DNA of 64,000 nucleotides, taken from the NCBI GenBank assembly GCA_934454145.1, contig CAKSFT010000008.1:62001-126000 (forward strand), written 5' to 3'. Shown in pieces: positions 1-8,700 of the stretch (its first letter is position 1; the number at the start of each line of letters is the position of its first letter). This DNA is from an uncultured Clostridia bacterium (lineage in GTDB: Bacteria; Bacillota; Clostridia; UBA1381). Under the pieces are notes generated by a model. It was not told the origin of the DNA, did not search any database, and was given only the letters and a program-made list of their open reading frames with translations. Both the position numbers and the translations under genes were made by a program.

Positions 1-208
1 GATAATTGTAAAACTGATGTTTTACAATTAAAAAGCTGAGGTGGAAATAAAAAGTTTCAGTTGATTTATGTTCCCGGAGGGTTGAAACTTTTTATTTCTG
101 CCAAAAATGACGCGCATGTCGTCATTTTTGATTACAAATCGGGAGGGTGGCCTCCGATACCTTGCATAAAATGGAGGGTAATTGCAAAATTTGAATTTTA
201 TAATTACC
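1..208 (+). repeat. Hairpin-rich intergenic repeat, copy A
   Basis: The sequence opens with a palindrome (TAATTGTAAAAC / GTTTTACAATTA), continues with an inverted pair AAATAAAAAGTTTCA / TTGAAACTTTTTATTT, then a hairpin AAAAATGACG / CGTCATTTTT, and closes with GTAATTGCAAAAT / ATTTTATAATTAC. An inverted copy lies at about 49880-50076 and its closing hairpin alone recurs at 62391-62421. The stems are conserved while the loop between the AAAAAGTTTCA arms differs. It may be a MITE-like element or a structured leader; the left end may lie outside the window. Confidence 0.6.
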
Positions 209-239
209 TAATAATGTTTGACTAAAAAAGGAGAATAGT

Positions 240-1091
240 ATGGAAGTATCGACATCGCTCAATATTTACAGAAATTTTACCGAAACCTATGAAGAAGCGG
301 TAAAACGTGCTCATGACTGCGGATTTTCATGTTTTGACTTTAATCCGTGCGATTATAAAGACGGTTATAATTTTTATACAGCCGGCAATTGGCGTGAAAA
401 TATTGTAAAGATAAGGAAATATGCTGAAAGCATGGGCGCAAAATTCATGCAGGCACATGCGTTTTGCTTTAACGGAGATTCACCTGATGATATGGATTAT
501 CAGATGAGAAAATCAATTGAGGCAGCGGCCTTGGCAGGGGCGCCGTGGACAGTTATGCACCCGTGGGTTGTACATAAATCGTCTGTAGTTGAAATTCAAA
601 AAGAAAATATACAGCGATTTGAGCCATATATTGAGTATGCAAAAGAGTTGGGAATAGGCATTGCAATTGAAAATATGTTTAAAAGGGTGTATTGGTTCGG
701 AGAAGAAGTCAAGATAGAGGCATTTTCGACGGCAGATGAGCTTATAGATATTATTGATCCATTGAATGAAAAATACGGCAATGTCGGTGCTTGCTGGGAT
801 ACGGGACACGCAAATCTTTCTATGAAGAGCCAGTATGATGATTTGCTGAAACTCGGGAAGAGATTGAAGGTTCTGCATATAGCTGACAATGTCGGTCAGA
901 CAGATGAACATATGCCGGCATTTTTCGGATATATAGACTGGCAAGAAATAATGCGTGCTTTAAAACAAATAGAGTACAAAGGCACGTTTAATTTTGAGTC
1001 ACATAACTTTACAAGAGGCTTGCCGAATGAGTTGGTTGATGAGGCTGTGAAGTTTATGTATAGAATTGGAGAATATGCAGTGAACCTATAG
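240..1091 (+). CDS. Sugar phosphate isomerase/epimerase (xylose isomerase-like TIM barrel)
   Basis: A 283-residue protein of the xylose isomerase-like TIM-barrel superfamily (AP endonuclease 2 family), which holds cytoplasmic sugar isomerases and epimerases. The expected metal and substrate residues are visible: Glu144 in IAIEN, Asp187 and His190 in CWDTGH, His213 in LHIADN and Glu253 in NFESH. There is no signal peptide. The start is set by AAAAAAGGAG 8 bases upstream. The gene stands alone between repeat copy A and a terminator, so its sugar substrate cannot be read from neighbours. A role in the carbohydrate catabolism seen elsewhere in the window is likely but inferred. Confidence 0.85.
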   Translation: MEVSTSLNIYRNFTETYEEAVKRAHDCGFSCFDFNPCDYKDGYNFYTAGNWRENIVKIRKYAESMGAKFMQAHAFCFNGDSPDDMDYQMRKSIEAAALAGAPWTVMHPWVVHKSSVVEIQKENIQRFEPYIEYAKELGIGIAIENMFKRVYWFGEEVKIEAFSTADELIDIIDPLNEKYGNVGACWDTGHANLSMKSQYDDLLKLGKRLKVLHIADNVGQTDEHMPAFFGYIDWQEIMRALKQIEYKGTFNFESHNFTRGLPNELVDEAVKFMYRIGEYAVNL

Positions 1092-1102
1092 TTCTAAAAA
1101 AT

Positions 1103-1132
1103 AAAACGAGACTGTTTAAACAGCCTCGTTTT
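1103..1132. terminator. Bidirectional intrinsic terminator
   Basis: AAAACGAG and CTCGTTTT flank the inner palindrome CTGTTTAAACAG, followed by T-rich sequence. It lies between two convergent genes and can serve both. Confidence 0.8.
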
Positions 1133-1159
1133 TATGTTTTTTTTGTTGCATCGCCCGGA

Positions 1160-2818
1160 TTATATCGTTGTGACATCGGGATACCCTTCCGGAATTGTTT
1201 TCAAATCCGTTTCGCGTATTTTTTTCCTGAGAGGGAGAACCTTTGGCGGAGCGACGGAAAGCTCGTCTACACCGATGGAAAGGAAAAAATCGGTGAGATT
1301 GAGGTCGGCGGCTGTTTCGCCGCATATGCCTGCCCAAATCCCGTTTTTGTGGGCATTTTTCACAGTCATTTCTATCAAAGCCAGCAGAGCCTTGTGATAT
1401 GGGGTGCAGATTTCGTCAAGCTTGGGGTTTTGCCTGTCGGCGGCGAGGGTATATTGCATAAGGTCGTTTGTCCCGAGGCTGAAAAAATCCACTTCTTTTG
1501 CAAGTTCGTTACTGATGAGCGCCGCTGCCGGGGTTTCAATCATGATGCCGAATTCGGTGTTTTCATCGAACATGATATTGTCGTTTTTCAGTTCGGCTTT
1601 GACCTCTTTGATAAGTTCTTTTGTTTTTTTGACCTCTGCCACAGAAACAACCATCGGCACCATGATTGCAAGGTCGCCAAAAGCGGACGCGCGGTAAAGT
1701 GCACGAAGCTGTGTTTTAAAAATTTCCGGGCGCTCCAGACAAAGACGCACCGCACGCTGTCCCATTGCCGGGTTTTCTTCTTTGTCAAGATGAAAATACG
1801 GGATTTTTTTGTCTGCGCCGATGTCAAGCGTGCGGATTATAACCTTTTTGCCGCCCATGTTCTGCACAACTTTTTTGTAGACGGCAAATTGTTCGTTTTC
1901 GTCGGGGCAGCTGTTTTTTTCAAGATATAAAAATTCACTTCTGAAAAGACCTATCCCGTCGGCATCGTTGATAAGCACATCTGCAACATCGCTGAGCCCT
2001 CCTATGTTGGCATAGATGTTTATGCGTGTTCCGTCCGCTGTTATGCTTTCCCGTCCTTTCAGGCTTTGCAAAAGTTTTTTATTTTCTGTGTCAAGTTTTT
2101 TTCGCTCTTCCATTTTTGCCATGGTTTCGGGGTCCGGGTCGATATAGAGCGTCCCTGTGAAGCCGTCGGCAATGGCAAACTGCCCGTCAAAGGGTGTCAG
2201 GTCTTCGCCTATGCAGACTATGGCAGGGATATTCATGGTTCTGGCAAGGATAGCCGTGTGCGAATTGACAGAGCCTTTGCCGGTGATGAATGCAAGCACG
2301 GATTTTTTGTCCATTTGCACAGTTTCGCTGGGGAGCAGGTCCTCGGCGGCGATGATAGAGGCACCGCCGTCATCGGCGCTGTCCTTTTTGCCGGCAAGGA
2401 TTTTCAAAAGGCGGTCTGAAACATCGCGTACATCTGCCGCACGTTCCTGCATATATGTGTCCTCCATGGAGGAGAACATTTCGGAAAAATTGTCGCATGT
2501 GACCCCTATGGCATATTCGGCATTGACATTTTCGTTTCTTATGATATTTTCCACAGAATCACCATAATCGGCATCTTCAAGCATCATGCGGTGTATGCCG
2601 AATATTGCGGCATTGGCTTCGCCCACGCGTTCGAGTGCATTGTCATAAAGCGCCGACAGCTCTTCTGCTCCTTTTTTTCGCGCATGTTCAAACCGCGAAA
2701 TCTCGGTGTCAATGTCGGTGATTTTATATCTTTTCACCTTTTGCGGCTTTTTGTCATACACCCTGATTTTGCCTATGGCGATGCCCCCGTATACGCTTTT
2801 CCCTTTTTTTACAAGCAT
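1160..2818 (-). CDS. ptsI: Phosphoenolpyruvate-protein phosphotransferase (PTS enzyme I)
   Basis: Enzyme I of the sugar phosphotransferase system takes the phosphoryl group from phosphoenolpyruvate and passes it to HPr in the cytoplasm. The 552-residue protein has the usual order: HPr-binding N-terminal domain, swivelling phosphohistidine domain with the active His187 in SHTAILAR, and a C-terminal PEP-binding barrel with GTNDLMQYTLAADRQN and Cys499 in GICGE. It is slightly shorter than the typical 570-575 residues. The start follows a GGAG-type ribosome binding site. It is not accompanied by ptsH or any enzyme II in this window. Confidence 0.96.
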   Translation of the reverse strand: MLVKKGKSVYGGIAIGKIRVYDKKPQKVKRYKITDIDTEISRFEHARKKGAEELSALYDNALERVGEANAAIFGIHRMMLEDADYGDSVENIIRNENVNAEYAIGVTCDNFSEMFSSMEDTYMQERAADVRDVSDRLLKILAGKKDSADDGGASIIAAEDLLPSETVQMDKKSVLAFITGKGSVNSHTAILARTMNIPAIVCIGEDLTPFDGQFAIADGFTGTLYIDPDPETMAKMEERKKLDTENKKLLQSLKGRESITADGTRINIYANIGGLSDVADVLINDADGIGLFRSEFLYLEKNSCPDENEQFAVYKKVVQNMGGKKVIIRTLDIGADKKIPYFHLDKEENPAMGQRAVRLCLERPEIFKTQLRALYRASAFGDLAIMVPMVVSVAEVKKTKELIKEVKAELKNDNIMFDENTEFGIMIETPAAALISNELAKEVDFFSLGTNDLMQYTLAADRQNPKLDEICTPYHKALLALIEMTVKNAHKNGIWAGICGETAADLNLTDFFLSIGVDELSVAPPKVLPLRKKIRETDLKTIPEGYPDVTTI

Positions 2819-3231
2819 GACAATTTCTCCTTAAGAATCAGAATTGAAATAGATTTTGTTACTTTCCGTATTTTTGCCGTGAATGATGAATTTTATTCTT
2901 TTTTTATCCGCGTATTTGCCAAAAGAATACGAAAAAGCACTTGTCACAAAGAAATGGGATACGGAAGTCTGTGCAAATTCCCAAATTTTGGATTGTAAAG
3001 AAATTTTATGGGCAAAGTTTGAGAAGTTTATTTTTAAAAGTATTGAAATTTGGGGAAAGAAATGGTATAATATGTATTTGTGTTGGACTCTTTTGTTGTT
3101 TGGCTGTAAAAAAGAGTTATTTTGTGTGCCCGGGTACATGTACCGGGACGCATGCGCATTGAAAATAAAAGAGCACAGAAAAAGGCGCAAATGCCGGTAA
3201 ATAAAAGATTTACGGAAAGGTGAGAGATAAA
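2819..3231. promoter_or_regulatory. Divergent intergenic region with ychF promoter
   Basis: This 413-base gap separates ptsI from ychF. A sigma-A-type promoter TTGAAA (3043-3048), 17-base spacer, TATAAT (3066-3071) points toward ychF and would give a leader of about 155 bases. The leader contains a short GC hairpin, CCCGG/CCGGG, at 3129-3147. No gene is convincing here. Confidence 0.6.
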
Positions 3232-4326
3232 ATGAAATTAGGTATAGTAGGTTTGCCGAATGTGGGGAAGTCCACATTGTTTAATGCAATCACACAGGCG
3301 GGGGCAGAATCGGCAAATTACCCCTTTTGTACAATAGAACCGAATGTGGGCGTTGTGGACGTGCCGGACGAGAGGATAGACAAGCTGGCCGAGATGTACA
3401 ACCCCAAAAAGGTAACACGTGCATACATTGAATTTGTGGACATAGCCGGGCTGGTGAAGGGCGCGTCAAAAGGCGAGGGTCTCGGCAACAAGTTTTTGTC
3501 ACACATAAGGGAAGTGGACGCAATTGTGCATGTTGTACGCTGTTTTGAGGACCCGAATATCACGCATGTGGACGGGAGCATTGACCCGATACGTGACATT
3601 GAAACGATAAATCTTGAACTCATTTTCTCTGATATTGAGATAATTGACAGACGTATAGACAGGACAAAAAAAGCAATGAAGGGCGACAAAACTCTGGCAA
3701 AAGAGCTTGCACTGCTGGAACGCGTCAAGGCGGCAATGGAGGACGGCAAACCGGCAAGGGGGCTTGATTATGACGAAGATGAAATGGAGATTATGCACGA
3801 AATTGCATTGATTTCCATGAAGCCGGTTATATATGCGGCAAATGTTGCGGAGGACGATTTCAAGAACGGGATTGACAACAATCCGTATGTGAAGAGAGTT
3901 GAGGAGCTTGCGAAAACGGAAAATGCACAGGTTATGCCTGTTTCCGCACGTATCGAAGAAGAGATTTCACAGCTTGACGATGACGAAAAGGCGATGTTTT
4001 TGGAAGAACTGGGCATGCACGAGTCGGGGCTTGACAGACTTATAAAAGCAAGCTATACGCTTTTGGGCTTAATCAGTTATCTGACGGCGGGCGAGCCGGA
4101 GGTGCGTGCATGGACAATCAAAAAAGGCACAAAGGCACCGCAGGCGGCAGGCAAAATCCACAGCGATTTTGAACGCGGATTTATAAGGGCGGAGGTTGTC
4201 GCATACAATGACCTGATGGAATGCGGCAGCATGAACGCGGCGAAGGAAAAGGGTTTGGTGCGTTCCGAAGGAAAGGAATATGTCATGAAGGACGGGGATA
4301 TAGTTCTCTTCCGTTTCAATGTATAA
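3232..4326 (+). CDS. ychF: Redox-regulated P-loop ATPase YchF
   Basis: YchF is a universally conserved Obg-related P-loop protein that prefers ATP to GTP and associates with ribosomes and the oxidative-stress response. The 364-residue protein starts MKLGIVGLPNVGKST, with the Walker A G7-T15, followed by DIAGLVKGASKGEGLGN, a coiled-coil insertion, NVAE in place of the canonical NKxD, and a C-terminal TGS domain ending LFRFNV. I chose ATG 3232 over the in-frame GTG 3220 because of the GGAAAGG site and family conservation. Its last 11 bases overlap the end of the convergent gene at 4316-5413. Confidence 0.97.
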   Translation: MKLGIVGLPNVGKSTLFNAITQAGAESANYPFCTIEPNVGVVDVPDERIDKLAEMYNPKKVTRAYIEFVDIAGLVKGASKGEGLGNKFLSHIREVDAIVHVVRCFEDPNITHVDGSIDPIRDIETINLELIFSDIEIIDRRIDRTKKAMKGDKTLAKELALLERVKAAMEDGKPARGLDYDEDEMEIMHEIALISMKPVIYAANVAEDDFKNGIDNNPYVKRVEELAKTENAQVMPVSARIEEEISQLDDDEKAMFLEELGMHESGLDRLIKASYTLLGLISYLTAGEPEVRAWTIKKGTKAPQAAGKIHSDFERGFIRAEVVAYNDLMECGSMNAAKEKGLVRSEGKEYVMKDGDIVLFRFNV

Positions 4327-5413
4327 TTCCCCTGGCAATTCCGCTTGCGGCAGTGTCGCATATATAGAAGGTGGGCTTATAGCCCGCCTTTTTTTCGTAT
4401 TCTTTTTCACATTTTGTTATCAGTTCATCGGTATTTTCATCATCAACAATACAATACACGGAGGAATTGTCTTTCAGCGGACGGAATGTGAGGGCAGGGG
4501 TGTCTTTTTCCAGAATTTCCAGAAGGACAAAAAGGTCAGAGTCCGAAACTATTTTCGAAAATTCATAAGCAGAACTGTTTATCAGCTCTGCAATGTCTGT
4601 AAAGCTTGATGCCTTTTCATATTTTGATATGCGTATTTCTTCATTCATCAAAAAGGTGAGGAGCTTTTTGTCAAGGTCTTTGAGCGAATTGTCCGATGCT
4701 ATGTTCTCGGCGCTCAGCTGTGACGGGGAGGAAATTTCGGGGTTGTTTTTACAGAAATTTTTGTATGCCGCATCGGCAATCATTGGCAAACGGCGGTTTT
4801 TTATATCGGTTTTTATGATGATTATTTTTTTGCCCGAAACGGGAAAAATGTATTTTTTGTATTCGGAATCACAGTTTTTGCCGACAATGCAATGCCCGGG
4901 GGTCAGCGTGAGGGCCGCTGCCAGCTCAAGTGCATCATTGCAGAAAAAATCGTCCGGAAAAATAAATTTTAATATTTCTTCCGTTTTGCCGGAGGACAAT
5001 GCGGCAAAACAGAGGAGGGCGGCTTTTTCATTGTAAAACATCTTGTCTGCGGCGTTGTTTGCAAAGAGGATATCTGCGCCGGAAAGCGGAAGCCGGAGCT
5101 TTGAGATGAGTCTGTAAAGCGTCCTGAAAAGCGGAGCGGCATAGTTGTCCTCGCTGTATGTGCCAAGCCCGGCGGAGGAACAGGTAAAGATTGTGTTTTG
5201 GCGGCATTCCTGCAAAGAAAATGTGTTTTTTTTGCAATCGGTGCCGATTGCCGCCGCCGTGCCGGCGCTCAGCGTGGTCAGGATTCCGCTTGTTTCGCAT
5301 TCTTTTGCCATTCCGCCGAGGATATAAAGCGGTGTGCCGCAAAATACGCATGAAACATCGGATTCGGTTTTATAACGTATTTTAAAATTGTCCTGTAAAT
5401 TCTTGAAATTCAT
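4316..5413 (-). CDS. Degenerate galactokinase-like (GHMP kinase) protein
   Basis: A 365-residue protein laid out like clostridial galactokinases but with the catalytic motifs eroded. An N-terminal stretch CGTPLYILGGMAKECETSG aligns by eye with the family's APGRTELGGNHTDHNxG. A later ...LPLSGADILFANNAADKMFY segment sits where GADxxxxSxxPxGAGLSSSA is expected but lacks the GLSSSA phosphate loop. The C-terminus YEKKAGYKPTFYICDTAASG matches the galactokinase end YxxxxGxxPxxYICxxxDGA. The reading frame is intact and has a GGAGG site upstream. I infer a sugar-binding or scaffolding pseudoenzyme rather than an active kinase; decay toward a pseudogene is also possible. Confidence 0.55.
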   Translation of the reverse strand: MNFKNLQDNFKIRYKTESDVSCVFCGTPLYILGGMAKECETSGILTTLSAGTAAAIGTDCKKNTFSLQECRQNTIFTCSSAGLGTYSEDNYAAPLFRTLYRLISKLRLPLSGADILFANNAADKMFYNEKAALLCFAALSSGKTEEILKFIFPDDFFCNDALELAAALTLTPGHCIVGKNCDSEYKKYIFPVSGKKIIIIKTDIKNRRLPMIADAAYKNFCKNNPEISSPSQLSAENIASDNSLKDLDKKLLTFLMNEEIRISKYEKASSFTDIAELINSSAYEFSKIVSDSDLFVLLEILEKDTPALTFRPLKDNSSVYCIVDDENTDELITKCEKEYEKKAGYKPTFYICDTAASGIARGIIH

Positions 5414-5570
5414 TTTATTTCCTCCGCAATTAAGATTATGACGTTATTTTTTCAATATGCGGCTTTTATTATGCATACAAAGGCAAATCCAAAAGGGTAA
5501 AAAGCACAAAACTGATACTTTTTTTGAAAATTGAGCCATATTGCGGTATGAAAAAGTGACGTTTTTGACA

Positions 5571-5734
5571 TTGTTTATATTTTGCAATTATGTTATAATT
5601 ATTACAGTTAGTATTTGTGCGCTTTGCACAAACACAAAGGGCTGGAACTTATTGGAAAAACAGGAGGTGTCAACGTAAAAGACATTGCAGCTTTGGCGGA
5701 CAGAATGTTGGCGATTATCGAAGGGAGGAAAACA
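5571..5734 (+). promoter_or_regulatory. Promoter and leader of the giant surface-protein cluster
   Basis: A TATAAT box at 5594-5599 has TTGTTT 17 bases upstream at 5571-5576; a stronger-looking TTGACA at 5565-5570 is 23 bases away and is probably too distant. The leader runs about 130 bases to ATG 5735, preceded by GGGAGG. The remainder of the 5414-5734 gap shows no gene. Confidence 0.5.
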
Positions 5735-8700
5735 ATGAAAAAAACTATGAAAAAGACACTTTCCGCGGCATTGGCGGCGGCACTCTCGCTGAGTGCTTTT
5801 GCCGGGATTACCGTAAATGCACAGGATTCTTATGAGGACTATGTGCCGGGCGAAAAGGCGGCAAACCTGATACCGGATGCGTCAGACCGATATGGCTACA
5901 CATACTTTGGGGCGAATCACCTTCAAATTGGTACCGTTTTTTGGCAAACCGATTCCGAAATCAACGGGTATTATGTAAAATACAGCTATACCGGCACAGG
6001 CAACATGAGTTTGAAATCCATCGGTACAAGCGGTGAACAATGGCGCGGAAACGGCGGATTTTGGCTTAACGGAGTGAATAGCAGTGGGTGTAAAGCAACC
6101 GATTTTGTGCCGGAAGCAGGGAAAACATATGCATTTTCCGCAAATGTGAAAAATGCCTCGGCGGAAGGTGTTACACCAAACTTTTCCGTTGTTATGAACG
6201 ATTCGTACAATCCGGCAAGGATAATCGGAACCAATGAATATGGGAAACAGGGAATGAAGCTTTCCGATAAGTGGTCAAAGTTCAACGCAACACTGACTTT
6301 GCCGGACGATTACGACGCAAAAGCGGAGGCGCATGGCAGCGACAAAATGGCAATAGGAATGCCCGACGGCACTCCGGAAGGTTCTGCATTTATGCTTGAC
6401 GTATCGTCAAAAGACGCGGTATATCTGGCGGAAGAACAGGCATATGACATATCGGTTGACGCCAAAAAGTCTGTCGACGGTGCATATACCGTCAATGCAA
6501 AGATGTTGAATCAGCTGGGAATCACCGGGGGATTGCCGCAGAATTTTGAATGGACAGTGCTTGACGCGGACAAAACTCCTGTCACAAGCGGATTTTCAAT
6601 CACGCAAAACGGTGCGTCGGCAGAAGTTGCTGCCGCGGACGGCATTGCCGGCGGAACTTATTATGTATATGCAAAATCAACCGACTATAACATCGGAAAG
6701 AGTGTAAAAATATACATAGATGACTACAAAGACTATGTGCCGGGCGAAAAGGCGGCAAACCTGATTGAAGATGCCTCGGCAGGCGCCGGATCTGTATTTA
6801 TAGGCAACAGACATAATGGGGATATAGCGGCAATTTATGATGAGACATCTGAATATAACGGTATCAGCGGACATGCCGTGAAATATCAATATAGCGGACA
6901 TAATGTGTATGAGAACGGCGTATGGCAACGACTGGATACAGCTGCCCCCCTACCCATGGACGGGGAGTGGAGAACATTTGAAAGTTTTGAATTGAAAACT
7001 ACAAGCACTGTAACACCGACACACACATACTCCATGACGTTTGAACCAAAGGACGGAGCAACATATGTCGTTTCGGCAATGGTGAAGAATGCATCACCGG
7101 AGGGAATAACGCCGTATTTCGGCGCGGCAATGAACAACACTTGGGATCCGACAATTGCCGTGACAAGTAAAGAGTATGGGGAAACGGGCATGCAGACCGA
7201 CAGCACATGGAAAGAGTTTAAAGCGACTTTGACGCTGCCGCAGGACTATACAACTGCGGGAAACAACGGAGAATATAAGGATCGCGTATTTTTAGGTTTC
7301 CCGAAAGGTACGGCAGTAAATTCCGCAGTATATGTTGACGTATCGTCAAAAGACGCGGTATATCTGGCAGAAGAACAGGTATATGACATATCGGTAAAGG
7401 CGGACGCGCCCACCAATGATTTGTCCGCCGGCGGCACGGTGACGGCTTCGGCACAAATGCTTAACCAAGTGGGCACGACAGGCACTCTGGCGCAAAACTT
7501 TGAATGGGTTTTGCTTGATTCTCAGAGAAACCCGTATATAGGCGATTATGAGATAACAGGTGAAGCAAACACAGCAAATCTTACACTGGGCGAAACCTTA
7601 CCGAGCGGTGTGTATTATCTGTACGCAAAGTCGGCGGACTATGAAGGCATAGGAAAAGCCCTGAGACTGACCGTTGAAGGATATGAGGATTATGTGCCGG
7701 GCGAAAAGGCGGCAAACCTGATTGAAGATGCCTCGGCAGGCGCCGGATCTGTATTTATAGGCAACAGACATAATGGGGATATAGCGGCAATTTATGATGA
7801 GACATCTGAATATAACGGTATCAGCGGACATGCCGTGAAATATCAATATAGCGGACATAATGTGTATGAGAACGGCGTATGGCAACGACTGGATACAACT
7901 GCCCCCCTACCCATGGACGGGGAGTGGAGAATATTTGAAAGTTTTGAACTGAGAACTGCAAGCACTGTAACACCGACACACACATACTCCATGACATTTG
8001 AACCAAAGGACGGAGCAACATATGTCGTTTCGGCAATGGTGAAGAATGCATCACCGGAGGGAATAACACCATATTTCGGCGCGGCAATGAACAACACTTG
8101 GAGTCCGGCAAATGCCGTGAAAAGTAAAGAGTATGGGGAAAAGGGCATGCAGACCGACAGCACATGGAAAGAGTTTAAAGCAACCTTGACGCTGCCGCAG
8201 AACTATACAACTGCGGGAAACAACGGAGAATTTAAGGATCGCGTATTTTTGGGTTTCCCGAAAGGTACGGCAGTAAATTCCGCAGTATATGTTGACGTAT
8301 CGTCAAAAGACGCGGTATATCTGGCAGAAGAACAGCTTTACAACATAAAGATTGACAAAGAAAAGGTGAGCGACACGGTATATAATCTGACAGCATCGGT
8401 TGTGAATCAGATTGGGACAACGGGGACGCTGAAGCAAAACTTCAAGTGGGTTGCCCTGGACGCAGACAAAAACGAAACAGACGCAATTACAATCGAGCCG
8501 ATTGAAGGTACATCAAAGGTGAAAGTTGACCTGACAGATGCGCCCGGAACGAGATACATAATTGCGGCAAAATCAACCGATTATGAAGGATTTGTACGTA
8601 CCGTAAGCATAGATTTGACGGGAAAGGCGTACGACCTGTATGTTGCTGCAGACGGCGTCGACACGGCAGAAGGAACGGAAGCGGCGCCGCTGAAAACTCT

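Noticed and set aside
4316..5413. Active galactokinase
   Set aside because: The phosphate loop GLSSSA and the N-terminal galactose motif are missing.
5565..5599. TTGACA and TATAAT as the promoter of the giant gene
   Set aside because: The spacer would be 23 bases; TTGTTT at 5571 gives the normal 17.
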